22,728 nucleotides of DNA from Actinomycetes bacterium (lineage in GTDB: Bacteria; Actinomycetota; Acidimicrobiia; Acidimicrobiales; RAAP-2): positions 1 to 22,728 of the forward strand of contig JAJYDR010000019.1 of the NCBI GenBank assembly GCA_021777285.1. The letters are read 5' to 3'. A program made the position numbers and the translations under genes. Within the stretch, counting starts at the first letter, position 1. Each line of letters begins with the position of its first letter. The notes under the pieces were generated by a model. That model did no database searches. It was not told the origin of the DNA and worked only from the letters and a program-made list of their open reading frames with translations. This document shows, piece by piece, positions 7,471-14,644 of this stretch.

Positions 7471-9198
7471 CTACAGGTACTGGCCGGTGCCGACGTGCTG
7501 AATCGAACGGCCGCCCTTGGCCTCCGTCTCTTCGCGGTTGATCAGGGTACGGATGAACACGATCCGCTCGCCCTTCTTGCCCGATATCCTCGCCCAATCG
7601 TCCGGGTTGGTGGTGTTGGGCAGGTCCTCGTTCTCGCGGTACTCCTGACGGATCGACTCGAGCAGGTCGTCGACGCGCAGGCCCCGTGGACCGCCGGCGA
7701 TCTCGCGCTTGACCGCCAGCTTCTTCGCGCGACGGACGATGTTCTCGATCATCGCGCCCGACGCGAAGTCCTTGAAGTAGAGCACTTCCTTATCGCCGCC
7801 CTGGTAGGTGACCTCGAGGAACCGGTTCTCGTCGTCGATGCGATACATCGCGCTCACCGTCTCCTCGATCATGGCACGGATGGCCTTGTCGCGGTCACCT
7901 CCGCCGAGACCGTGCACCACGGCGTCGTCGATCGGCAGTGAGGGATGGATGTAGCGCTGAAAGATTTGGGCCGCGGCCTCGACGTCGGGACGCTCGATCT
8001 TGATCTTGACGTCGAGTCGACCGGGTCGAAGGATCGCCGGGTCGATGAGGTCCTCGCGGTTGGTCGCCCCGATGACGATGACGTCGCGCAGTGACTCCAC
8101 GCCGTCGATCTCGGCGAGCAGCTGCGGCACGATCGTCGACTCCATGTCCGAGCTGATGCCCGTGCCGCGCGTACGGAACAGCGAATCCATCTCGTCGAAG
8201 AAGACGATCACGGGCACGCCCTCCTCGGCCTTCTCGCGGGCTCGCTGGAAGACGAGGCGGATCTGGCGCTCGGTCTCACCGACGTACTTGTTGAGCAGCT
8301 CGGGACCCTTGATGTTCAAGAAGTAGGAACGCACATTCCGGTTGCCGCTCAACTCGCCGACCTTGGCGGACAGCGAGTTCGCGACGGCCTTGGCGATCAG
8401 GGTCTTGCCACAGCCCGGGGGGCCGTAGAGGAGGATCCCCTTGGGGGCGGGCAACTCGTACTCGGAGAACAGCGCCCGGTGCAGGTAGGGCAGTTCGACC
8501 GCGTCGGTGATCAACTCGATCTGGGAGTCGAGACCGCCGACGTCGGCGTAGGTGATGTCGGGCACCTCTTCGAGGACCAGCGCCTCGGCCTCTTGGCGGG
8601 CGAGCTTCTCGGTGAGGAGGTTCGACCGAGTGTCCAAGAGGAGGGCGTCACCGCTGCGCAGGCGCACGTCGCGCAGCGCGTCTGAGAGCTCTACGACGCG
8701 CTCTTCGTCGGCGCGTCCGTAGATCAGGACGCGACGTTCGTCGAGGACGTCCTTCACGGTAACGACCTCGCCCTGTCCATCGGGGTCACGAACGCCGATG
8801 ACGGTGAAGGACTCGTTGAGCACCACCTCGTCCCCGCGCGCGACCTGGTGGGGGTCGATAGCGGGGTGCAGGGCCACGCGCATCTTGCGGCCGGCGGCGA
8901 AGATGTCAACCGTTCCGTCGTCGTTGAAGTCGGTGAACGTCCCGTATACCGCGGGCGGCTGGGTCAACTTGTCGACCTCGTCGCGTAGCGCGCTGATCTG
9001 GTCGCGGGTCTGTTGGATCGTGATGCTGAGCTTCTCGTTGTTGGAGCGCGCTTGGGCAAGGTGTCCACGCGTCTCGAGCAACTGCTCTTCGAGCATCTCG
9101 ATACGTCGGCTGTAGACCTCCGATTCGCTCAGGGGCCGCCCTCGCCGCGCGACGTCATCACCGTGCTCGTCGGGCTCATTGGCATGGAATCGGTCCAT
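7471..9198 (-). CDS. arc: Proteasome-associated AAA+ ATPase (ARC/Mpa)
   Basis: A hexameric unfoldase that recognises Pup-tagged proteins and threads them into the 20S core. It has 575 residues: an N-terminal coiled coil (about 30-80) that binds Pup, a double OB-fold region (about 85-200), and one AAA+ domain with Walker A GPPGCGKT (259-266), Walker B VIVFFDE (330-336), the sensor GATN (377-380) and RPGRLDVK. It ends in GQYL, the penultimate-Tyr tail used by Mpa to dock into the alpha ring and open the gate. A TAGGGT -10 box six bases before the ATG, with no Shine-Dalgarno, suggests a leaderless mRNA. It is the first gene of the minus-strand proteasome run. Confidence 0.98.
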   Translation of the reverse strand: MDRFHANEPDEHGDDVARRGRPLSESEVYSRRIEMLEEQLLETRGHLAQARSNNEKLSITIQQTRDQISALRDEVDKLTQPPAVYGTFTDFNDDGTVDIFAAGRKMRVALHPAIDPHQVARGDEVVLNESFTVIGVRDPDGQGEVVTVKDVLDERRVLIYGRADEERVVELSDALRDVRLRSGDALLLDTRSNLLTEKLARQEAEALVLEEVPDITYADVGGLDSQIELITDAVELPYLHRALFSEYELPAPKGILLYGPPGCGKTLIAKAVANSLSAKVGELSGNRNVRSYFLNIKGPELLNKYVGETERQIRLVFQRAREKAEEGVPVIVFFDEMDSLFRTRGTGISSDMESTIVPQLLAEIDGVESLRDVIVIGATNREDLIDPAILRPGRLDVKIKIERPDVEAAAQIFQRYIHPSLPIDDAVVHGLGGGDRDKAIRAMIEETVSAMYRIDDENRFLEVTYQGGDKEVLYFKDFASGAMIENIVRRAKKLAVKREIAGGPRGLRVDDLLESIRQEYRENEDLPNTTNPDDWARISGKKGERIVFIRTLINREETEAKGGRSIQHVGTGQYL

Positions 9199-9210
9199 AC
9201 CGTCACCCTA
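9199..9210 (-). promoter_or_regulatory. Predicted leaderless promoter of the proteasome run (-10 TAGGGT)
   Basis: On the minus strand TAGGGT (9210-9205) is followed by GACGGT and the arc ATG. Transcription would start on or next to the A of ATG. It would serve arc, dop, pup, prcB, prcA and pafA, which are separated by 10 nt or less or overlap. No good -35 is seen. Confidence 0.6.
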
Positions 9211-9261
9211 GACTTCCAAGGTCGCGTGCGTGGTCGCGGTGCCGAGACCCCGATGCCCCGC

Positions 9262-9293
9262 TAGCATGACCAGACGAGAAGAGCCCGGGAGGA
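9262..9293 (+). promoter_or_regulatory. Ferredoxin promoter (-10 TAGCAT) and ribosome-binding site
   Basis: TAGCAT at 9262-9267 should start transcription near 9274. The resulting leader of about 27 nt contains GGGAGGA at 9287-9293, 7 nt before the ATG. This is a leadered unit, unlike most other unit starts in the window. The promoter is back to back with that of arc. Confidence 0.6.
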
Positions 9294-9300
9294 CGTTGGC

Positions 9301-9537
9301 ATGAAGGTGTGGATCGACCAGGATTTGTGCACGGGCGACGGCCTCTGTGAGGAGATTTGTCCGGCCGTGTTCACGCTGCTCGACGACGGCCTCGCTTACG
9401 TCAAAGAGGGCGCTGAGGTGAAGAGTGCGCCCGGCGGAGCGGCCGGTGTCGCCGTCGTGCCCGCGGAGTTCGACGACGCCGTCGTCGAAGCCTCCGAAGA
9501 GTGCCCTGGCGAGTGCATCTTCATTGAGCAGGACTGA
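9301..9537 (+). CDS. Small ferredoxin with one iron-sulfur cluster
   Basis: A soluble electron carrier of 78 residues. The cluster motif is CTGDGLCEEICP (Cys10, Asp13, Cys16, Cys20) with the remote Cys68-Pro69 near the C-terminus and a further Cys72. The second cysteine of a normal 4Fe-4S motif is replaced by Asp13, as in single-cluster ferredoxins that hold a 3Fe-4S or an Asp-ligated 4Fe-4S cluster. A Gly/Ala-rich stretch (about 44-51) lies between the two halves. The gene is divergent from arc and converges on trmI with only 3 nt between the stop codons. The partner enzyme is not in view; the radical-SAM FbiC, GltBD and a cytochrome P450 elsewhere are all only possibilities. Confidence 0.9.
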   Translation: MKVWIDQDLCTGDGLCEEICPAVFTLLDDGLAYVKEGAEVKSAPGGAAGVAVVPAEFDDAVVEASEECPGECIFIEQD

Positions 9538-9540
9538 CGG

Positions 9541-10323
9541 CTAGAGCGTCGCAGAAGTGCCGGCGAGGCGACGCGCGGACGTCAGAAACCCGGTGTGGGC
9601 CACCATCCGGTGGTCGGGGCGTACTGAGCGACCGTCGATGTGCCACGTTCGCCGCAGGATCTCCACCGTCTCGGCGAGGCCGAACGAGTAGCGGTGCAGC
9701 GTCTCACGTAACAGCTGGGTCTGATTGATCGTCGGCAGGTAGGCGAGCAGGATGCCCCCGGGGCGTAGCGCCGTCGCGGCGTGCTCGACGACGGCCCACG
9801 GCTCTGGCATGTCGAGCAGGATGCGATCGAAGTCGTCGCCGTCGATGCCCTGGGTGACGTCGCGGATCTGGACGTCGTAGTGGACGTCCTCGCCCAACAA
9901 GTCGCGTACGTTCTGCTTGGCGTGTTCGGCGAAGTCCTCTCGGATCTCGTAAGCCGTGATATATGCTCCGGCGCGCAACAGGGTCATAGATAACGCGCCC
10001 GAGCCGACGCCGGCCTCGAGCACTTTCTGGCCGGGGGCTATATCGGCCTGGAGCAGGATTGCGCCGAGGTCCTTGGGGTAAATCACTTGGGCACCGCGGG
10101 GCATCTTGAGCACGACGTCGGTCAAGGTGGGGCGAAGCACGAGAAAGCTGCGTTCGGTGTTGCTCGAGATGAGCGACCCCTCGACGGCCCCGATGACATC
10201 GTTGTGCTGGACGATGCCCGCGTGGGTGTGGAAGGCCGCGTCGGGACGTAACGTGATGAGATAGCGCCGGTCCTTCGCGTCGATCAACATCACGCGTTCG
10301 CCGACCGCGAGCGTGGCCTTCAC
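9541..10323 (-). CDS. trmI: tRNA (adenine-58-N1)-methyltransferase
   Basis: This SAM-dependent enzyme makes m1A58 in the T-loop of tRNAs. The proposed product has 260 residues starting at GTG 10323. It has a small N-terminal beta domain (about 1-75) and a Rossmann-like methyltransferase domain with motif I VLEAGVGSGALS (about 101-112), the acidic motif AYEIRED, and the TrmI signature LLDMPEPW (169-176). The C-terminus HTGFLTSARR is typical of the actinobacterial family. The frame is open for 30 codons upstream of 10323, but those residues are Arg-rich and overlap a small gene in another frame. The GTG overlaps that gene's stop as GTGA, so I prefer the short form. Its place beside the proteasome locus matches Rv2118c. 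Confidence 0.94.
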   Translation of the reverse strand: MKATLAVGERVMLIDAKDRRYLITLRPDAAFHTHAGIVQHNDVIGAVEGSLISSNTERSFLVLRPTLTDVVLKMPRGAQVIYPKDLGAILLQADIAPGQKVLEAGVGSGALSMTLLRAGAYITAYEIREDFAEHAKQNVRDLLGEDVHYDVQIRDVTQGIDGDDFDRILLDMPEPWAVVEHAATALRPGGILLAYLPTINQTQLLRETLHRYSFGLAETVEILRRTWHIDGRSVRPDHRMVAHTGFLTSARRLAGTSATL

Positions 10324-10481
10324 GATGAGCGTCGTGACGCGCGCCGTCCGAGCGAACGAGCGACGCCGTCCAAGAGATGCAGGGCGACGAGACCGCCGAG
10401 CACCCCGGTCCACTTCTTGGAGCGTTGGGCGAGCGCCCGCGTGCTGACCAGTCCGATCGCGAGTTTCAACAGGCGTCGCAC
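10320..10481 (-). CDS. Small hypothetical protein, 53 residues
   Basis: I do not recognise this gene. It begins MRRLLKLAIGLVSTR and continues with QRSKKWTGVLGGLVALHLL and an Arg/Ser-rich end. It has a basic N-terminus, two weakly hydrophobic stretches (about 4-12 and 26-35) and many Arg residues, which suggests a membrane-associated or RNA-associated peptide. The support for coding is positional: its GTG overlaps the preceding TAG stop (TAGTG) and its TGA overlaps the trmI GTG (GTGA), so it fills the gap exactly. Its place after a YqjE-like gene recalls the small yqjK gene of enterobacteria, but I see no clear sequence likeness. Confidence 0.6.
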   Translation of the reverse strand: MRRLLKLAIGLVSTRALAQRSKKWTGVLGGLVALHLLDGVARSLGRRASRRSS

Positions 10482-10669
10482 TAGTGGCGTCCCTGTTTAG
10501 GCCGCGACCGACGACCGCGCCAGAATCCCCATACGTAGCCGAGCAGTAGGCCGCCCACGCCGGCGATGGCCGCGTCGGCGGGATCGTCGGTGCGAAGCGA
10601 CAACGGGTTGGCCGGTACGACCTCTCGCACGCGGTGCTCTAACTCGCGTCTGATTGGGGAATCGCTCAC
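10481..10669 (-). CDS. Small predicted single-pass membrane protein, 62 residues
   Basis: Unrecognised. It starts SDSPIRRELEHRVREVVPAN after the initiator, a charged helical part, followed by a predicted transmembrane segment AAIAGVGGLLLGYVWGFW (about 33-50) and a basic end RGRRSRPKQGRH. The shape, a soluble helix then a Gly-rich helix then an Arg cluster, resembles the ElaB/YqjD (DUF883) and DUF3618 groups, in which a C-terminal helix anchors a small protein to the inner membrane. The GTG start overlaps the stop of the upstream holin-X-like gene as GTGA, which decides the start; the frame is open further upstream but those residues lie over the neighbour's coding frame. Function unknown. Confidence 0.68.
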   Translation of the reverse strand: MSDSPIRRELEHRVREVVPANPLSLRTDDPADAAIAGVGGLLLGYVWGFWRGRRSRPKQGRH

Positions 10670-11019
10670 GACTTGCTCTTCAGACGACGTCGAACGGAGG
10701 CGTCCGCGACGATCCGCCACGCGGTCAGGGCAAGCACCGCGATCGCCACCACAGCGACGATGAGGTAGGGCAACCACGAGAGGGAGCCATCCAGTACGCG
10801 GAACTGCTGGAGGAACCGCAACAGTCCGATCAGCAGCATTAATGACCCGAAGCCGACGAAGACACTACCGAGCGCGCCGAAAGCGGCGTAGCGCACGACG
10901 TCCTTCAGTGGCTGGACTGTCTCTTCCTTCACGTAGCGCACGACGAGACCCTTGATCTCGTCGAAATCGCGTCGCAGCGACGCGCCCCGCAAGACCTTTC
11001 GCCACGACGGAAGCTTCAC
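10666..11019 (-). CDS. Holin-X/YqjE-like (phage holin superfamily III) membrane protein
   Basis: A 117-residue membrane protein. After a basic N-terminus (about 1-25) comes the block VRYVKEETVQPLKDVVRYAA, then two long hydrophobic segments (about 45-70 and 83-104) joined by RFLQQFRVLDGS, and a basic tail RRRLKSKS. This matches my memory of the putative actinobacterial holin-X family (Pfam PF07332), which also contains E. coli YqjE. There is no endolysin or other phage gene nearby, so lysis is not implied; a house-keeping membrane role is more likely. The GTG start is preceded by TAGGCT and six bases. The 3' end overlaps the next small gene by 4 nt, making a chain that ends in trmI. Confidence 0.82.
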   Translation of the reverse strand: MKLPSWRKVLRGASLRRDFDEIKGLVVRYVKEETVQPLKDVVRYAAFGALGSVFVGFGSLMLLIGLLRFLQQFRVLDGSLSWLPYLIVAVVAIAVLALTAWRIVADASVRRRLKSKS

Positions 11020-11031
11020 GCCATCAGCCTA
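11020..11031 (-). promoter_or_regulatory. Predicted leaderless promoter of the holin-X-trmI chain (-10 TAGGCT)
   Basis: TAGGCT (11031-11026 on the minus strand) plus the six bases GATGGC directly precedes the GTG. The first three bases are also the TAG stop codon of the thioesterase gene. With only 9 nt between genes, co-transcription with the thioesterase is equally possible. Confidence 0.4.
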
Positions 11032-11424
11032 CTCAGTGCGGTCGCGGATGACATACGTCGAGCTCGCGCTGGCCACGGCGACATCGTCTTGATCGACGAT
11101 CCGCGCCTCGACGAAAGCGACGAGCGAGCCGGATTTGATAACCGTCGCGCTGCAGGTCAAGACGGAGCCGGCGGAAACCGGGCGCAGGAAGGAGATCCGC
11201 AGGTCCGTATTGGCGACGAATACCTTGCGCTCCCCCATTGCGGCTACCGCTGCTGCCCCCATGGCCGAGTCGACGACGGCGGCGAGGAAGCCACCCTGGA
11301 CGGTGCCCGCCGGATTCAAGAACCGTTCATCGATCCGAGCGCGCCAGACGCTCGGGGCCCCGTCGGGCGTCACGACCCGCGTCAACCCTAAGGTGAGGTC
11401 ACAGTTGGGTGGAATCTGGAGCAT
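11029..11424 (-). CDS. PaaI-family hotdog-fold thioesterase
   Basis: A predicted acyl-CoA thioesterase of 131 residues with one hotdog domain. The key block is FLNPAGTVQGGFLAAVVDSAMG (about 36-57), where NP, GG and the following Asp form the usual active site; the His of the GxxHGG form is Gln here, a variant I recall as common in this family. The later stretch NTDLRISFLRPVSAG is also typical. The natural substrate cannot be read from the sequence; an aryl- or fatty acyl-CoA is likely. It is transcribed away from tkt and has a TACCCT -10 box five bases before its ATG with no Shine-Dalgarno. The acyl-CoA ligase at 18219-19838 is a possible functional partner but is far away. Confidence 0.9.
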   Translation of the reverse strand: MLQIPPNCDLTLGLTRVVTPDGAPSVWRARIDERFLNPAGTVQGGFLAAVVDSAMGAAAVAAMGERKVFVANTDLRISFLRPVSAGSVLTCSATVIKSGSLVAFVEARIVDQDDVAVASASSTYVIRDRTE

Positions 11425-11435
11425 GACTCAGGGTA
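11425..11435 (-). promoter_or_regulatory. Predicted near-leaderless promoter of the thioesterase gene (-10 TACCCT)
   Basis: TACCCT (11435-11430 on the minus strand) is followed by GAGTC and the ATG. It shares the 55-nt divergent gap with the tkt promoter. No Shine-Dalgarno is present. Confidence 0.5.
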
Positions 11436-11466
11436 CCGGCCACCGGGAAGTCAGTGGAAAGTTGGG

Positions 11467-11479
11467 TACTGTTCTAGCC
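11467..11479 (+). promoter_or_regulatory. Predicted leaderless promoter of tkt-tal (-10 TACTGT)
   Basis: TACTGT at 11467-11472 is separated from the ATG by the seven bases TCTAGCC. There is no Shine-Dalgarno, which supports the ATG at 11480 over more upstream starts in the same frame. Confidence 0.5.
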
Positions 11480-13474
11480 ATGGTCGACCACTTATTCACC
11501 GGCGCGAACGAACTCGAAGGTCGCGCGATCCGCGAGATCATGGCGTTGGCCATGGACGCGCCGGCCCAGGCCAAATCTGGCCACAGCGGGACGGCGATGG
11601 CGTTGTCCCCGCTCGGGGTGACGCTCTTCTCGCGGCTGCTGCGCCACGATCCCACTGATGCCCAGTGGGTGGATCGGGACCGATTCATCTTGAGCTGTGG
11701 ACACGCTTCGATCCTGCAGTACGGTCTCGCCCGCGCGTTCGGCTACGACCTGGACGAGCAGGACCTGAGGGGATTCCGCCAGCCCCACTCGCGCACGCCC
11801 GGTCATCCGGAACGCGGTGTCACACCGACGGTCGAGGTCACCACCGGACCGCTCGGACAAGGCATCGCCAACGGCGTCGGCATGGCGATCGCGGAACGAA
11901 TCTTGCGCGCGGACTTCGGCGAGGACCTGGTCAACCACCGCACCTGGGTGGTAGCTGGTGACGGGTGCCTCGAGGAGGGGATCAGCCACGAGGCGGCTTC
12001 GCTCGCCGGCTCACTCGGCTTGGACCGACTGACGGTCTTTTACGACGACAATCACATCACGATCGATGGCCCGACCGAATTGGCCATGCACGACGACGCG
12101 GCCGGGCGTTTTCGCGCCTATGGCTGGCACGTCATCGAACTGGGTGAGCAGGCCAACGACCTCAATGCGCTCGAAGCGGCCGGCGCGGCGGCGATCGCCG
12201 AGACCGCACGACCCACGCTGGTGATCATTCGCTCACACATCGGCTTCCCGTCCCCGGTGATGATGGACCGACGCGAGGCCCACGGCTCGCCCTTCAGCGC
12301 CGAGGCGATCACTCAGGTCAAGGCGATCCTCGGTGTCCCCGACGTCGCGTTCCACCTGGACCCCGAACTCCCGTCTGCGATGGTCGAGGCGCTCGTGGCG
12401 CGCCGCGCCGAACACACGCGCTGGGAGGCGGCGACGGTCGCCGCCGGCGAGCGTGGCGCCCGCCTGCGCCACCAGTACGACACCAACGGTGCGTTGGCTG
12501 AAGTCGGGCCCGTCGACTACTTCGTCGGTGGGAGCCGCGTCGCAACGCGCAAGGCGATGCAGCGCGCCATGGACACCTGGGCGGCCCACACCCCGGGCCT
12601 GACGGCTGGATCGGCCGACCTGACAGACAACACGGGCGTGGTTCTGCACGGTGCGCCTCAGGGCGCGTCGGCGCCCGGAGGCCGTCAGATCCACTACGGC
12701 GTGCGCGAGTTCGCGATGGGCGCCGTACTCGTTGGTCAGGCGGCGCACGGCGGAATCCGCCCGATCGGTTCGACGTTCTTCGTCTTTAGTGACTACGCCC
12801 GACCCTCGATCCGCCTGGCCGCACTGAGCCGGGTCGGCACGCTCTTCGTGTTCACCCACGACTCGATCGGCGTCGGTGAGGATGGTCCGACCCATCAGCC
12901 AGTGGAACACCTCATGGCCTTGCGCGCGATGCCCCAGCTCCACGTGGTGCGGCCCTCGGACGCTAACGAGACCCTCGACCTGGTGGCTGCGTACTTGGCC
13001 GACCACAATCCACCTACCACGGCGCTGGTGCTCTCACGCCAGGACGTCACCGTCATGAACGACGACGACCGTCGCGCTTCCAAGTCGGGTGCGCGCAACG
13101 GTGGTTACGTCGTGCGCGAGTCCGAGGACGCCCGGTTCACCCTGGTCGCGACGGGCTCTGAGGTGTCAGCCGCCATCGCGGCCAGTGAACAACTCGCCGC
13201 CGACGGAATCGTCACGCGCGTCGTCGCCATGCCGTGCTGGACCTGCTTCGAAGAACAGCCCCGCGAGTACCGCGACACGGTGCTTCGTCGCTCGCTGCCC
13301 TCGGTGTCCCTCGAGGCCGGCGCGACGCTCGGTTGGTCGCGTTACGTCGATCACGCGATCGGCATCGACTCCTTCGGGCTGTCCGCGCCGGGCGATTACG
13401 TGTTCGATTATTTCAACATCGGCGCCCAGTGTCTGGTCGACCACGTCCGTGATTGGTTAGGAGCCTCATCATGA
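11480..13474 (+). CDS. tkt: Transketolase
   Basis: A thiamine-diphosphate enzyme that moves two-carbon units between sugar phosphates in the pentose phosphate pathway. The chosen product has 664 residues. Motifs: KSGHSGTAMALSPLG (32-46), where the usual GHPG reads GHSG; SCGHASILQYGL; HSRTPGHPE; VTTGPLGQG (120-128); the cofactor motif GDG (160-162) to Asn191 in YDDNHITIDG; AHGSP; and the Glu of YGVREFAMG (Glu410) that activates thiamine. The frame is open to 11135 upstream, but conserved sequence begins at about residue 10 of the short form and a -10 box lies just before the ATG at 11480. The TGA overlaps the tal ATG (ATGA). Confidence 0.97.
   Translation: MVDHLFTGANELEGRAIREIMALAMDAPAQAKSGHSGTAMALSPLGVTLFSRLLRHDPTDAQWVDRDRFILSCGHASILQYGLARAFGYDLDEQDLRGFRQPHSRTPGHPERGVTPTVEVTTGPLGQGIANGVGMAIAERILRADFGEDLVNHRTWVVAGDGCLEEGISHEAASLAGSLGLDRLTVFYDDNHITIDGPTELAMHDDAAGRFRAYGWHVIELGEQANDLNALEAAGAAAIAETARPTLVIIRSHIGFPSPVMMDRREAHGSPFSAEAITQVKAILGVPDVAFHLDPELPSAMVEALVARRAEHTRWEAATVAAGERGARLRHQYDTNGALAEVGPVDYFVGGSRVATRKAMQRAMDTWAAHTPGLTAGSADLTDNTGVVLHGAPQGASAPGGRQIHYGVREFAMGAVLVGQAAHGGIRPIGSTFFVFSDYARPSIRLAALSRVGTLFVFTHDSIGVGEDGPTHQPVEHLMALRAMPQLHVVRPSDANETLDLVAAYLADHNPPTTALVLSRQDVTVMNDDDRRASKSGARNGGYVVRESEDARFTLVATGSEVSAAIAASEQLAADGIVTRVVAMPCWTCFEEQPREYRDTVLRRSLPSVSLEAGATLGWSRYVDHAIGIDSFGLSAPGDYVFDYFNIGAQCLVDHVRDWLGASS
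13459..13463 (+). promoter_or_regulatory. Ribosome-binding site of tal inside tkt
   Basis: AGGAG at 13459-13463 stands 7 nt before the tal ATG at 13471. It settles the start against an in-frame upstream GTG at 13453. Confidence 0.75.
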
Positions 13475-14586
13475 CCCGCTTAGATGACCTGTACAACGAG
13501 GTCGGCCAGAGTCCCTGGATCGACAACATCCGGCGTGACTGGCTCGACGACGGGACCCTCGCGCGCTACGTCGCCGAGGGTGTTCGTGGCGTGACCTCGA
13601 ACCCCTCGATCTTTGCAAAGGCCCTCGCGACCTCCAGCGCCTACGACGAACGCATCGCCGGACTCAGCACGGACGATCCCGAGCAGGTCTTCGAACACCT
13701 CGCGGTCGATGATGTCCGTGACGCCTGTGACGTATTGGCCGGGGTCAACGACGCGGCTCGGTCCGACTTCGCCGCCTCGCGCCGGCGCTACCTCGACGGC
13801 TTCGTATCACTGGAGGTCTCACCGCGCCTGGCGCACGACACGCAAGCCACGATCGCCGCGGCCCGTCGCCTAGCTGCGGCCGTCGGGCGACGGAACGTCA
13901 TGATCAAGATCCCGGCCACCGTCGCCGGCCTCGAAGCGATCAGCACGGTCCTCGGCGACGGTATCAACGTGAACGTCACCCTGATCTTCTCGATCGATCG
14001 GTACCGAGCGGTGATGGACGCCTGGGCGAGCGGGCTCGAACTCGCGATTGAGCGTGGTCACGACCTCGCGGACATCGCCAGCGTCGCCTCGTTCTTCGTG
14101 TCGCGTGTCGACGTCGCTGTCGATCAACTGCTCGAACCAAGTGACCCTCGTCGTGGCACGATCGCCGTCGCGCAGGTGGCACGGGCCTACGCGGCCTTTA
14201 CGGAGGTGGTCGGCTCGCCGCGCGTCCAGTCGCTCCTCACGCGCGGCGCCCAGGTGCAACGGCCTCTGTGGGCGTCCACCTCGACCAAGAACCCCGCCTA
14301 CGACGAACTGCTCTACGTCAACACCATCGCGGCCGACGAGACGGTCAACACGATGCCCGACGCCACCCTGGCCGCGGCGCTCGCCCGCGGTTCCTATGAC
14401 GTGTCGATCCTTCGCGACAGCGCTCGCACGACTGCCGCGATCGCGACCCTCGACACGCTTGCGCCCGCGGTGGACCTCGCGGCGGTGACCCAGCGACTCG
14501 AGGACGAGGGTGTGGCGGCCTTTATCGCCTCCTACGAGGAGCTGCTCGAGACAGTGCGCACGAAACTGAGTGGGCACTCCGCCTGA
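13471..14586 (+). CDS. tal: Transaldolase
   Basis: This enzyme transfers a dihydroxyacetone unit between sugar phosphates through a Schiff base, working with transketolase in the non-oxidative pentose phosphate branch. It has 371 residues, the size of the long actinobacterial type. Signatures are GVTSNPSIFAKAL (about 40-52), VSLEVSPRLA (112-121), the active Lys146 in NVMIKIPAT, NVNVTLIFS, and the phosphate-site region QRPLWASTSTKNP. It overlaps tkt by 4 nt and has its own Shine-Dalgarno, so the two should be made together. In many actinobacteria tkt-tal is followed by zwf, opcA and pgl; here fbiC follows under its own promoter. Confidence 0.97.
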   Translation: MTRLDDLYNEVGQSPWIDNIRRDWLDDGTLARYVAEGVRGVTSNPSIFAKALATSSAYDERIAGLSTDDPEQVFEHLAVDDVRDACDVLAGVNDAARSDFAASRRRYLDGFVSLEVSPRLAHDTQATIAAARRLAAAVGRRNVMIKIPATVAGLEAISTVLGDGINVNVTLIFSIDRYRAVMDAWASGLELAIERGHDLADIASVASFFVSRVDVAVDQLLEPSDPRRGTIAVAQVARAYAAFTEVVGSPRVQSLLTRGAQVQRPLWASTSTKNPAYDELLYVNTIAADETVNTMPDATLAAALARGSYDVSILRDSARTTAAIATLDTLAPAVDLAAVTQRLEDEGVAAFIASYEELLETVRTKLSGHSA

Positions 14587-14632
14587 CCCAGTGCGCGTCC
14601 GAGTGACCCGTAGGGTGGCGCAGCGGCGCAAG

Positions 14633-14644
14633 TAGGATGCACGC
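14633..14644 (+). promoter_or_regulatory. Predicted leaderless promoter of fbiC-LOG (-10 TAGGAT)
   Basis: TAGGAT at 14633-14638 plus the six bases GCACGC leads directly to the ATG, with no Shine-Dalgarno. It is the cleanest example of the leaderless arrangement in the window. A second -10-like TAGGGT lies at 14611-14616. Confidence 0.6.

Noticed and set aside
6471..7541. A 356-codon plus-strand frame opposite dop.
   Set aside because: Dop is certain on the minus strand; the antisense product has no recognisable domain and typical shadow composition.
10324..10413. An N-terminally extended TrmI starting 30 codons further upstream.
   Set aside because: The extra residues are Arg/Ser-rich without family likeness and overlap a small gene in another frame whose stop overlaps the GTG at 10323.
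10666..11019. Prophage remnant, because of the holin-X-like gene.
   Set aside because: No endolysin, integrase, structural gene or att-like repeat is near. The family is widespread in chromosomes and the gene is embedded in a housekeeping chain with trmI.
14611..14616. A second -10-like TAGGGT upstream of fbiC as the main promoter.
   Set aside because: It would give a leader of about 22 nt without any Shine-Dalgarno. The TAGGAT box six bases from the ATG fits the pattern of the other units better.
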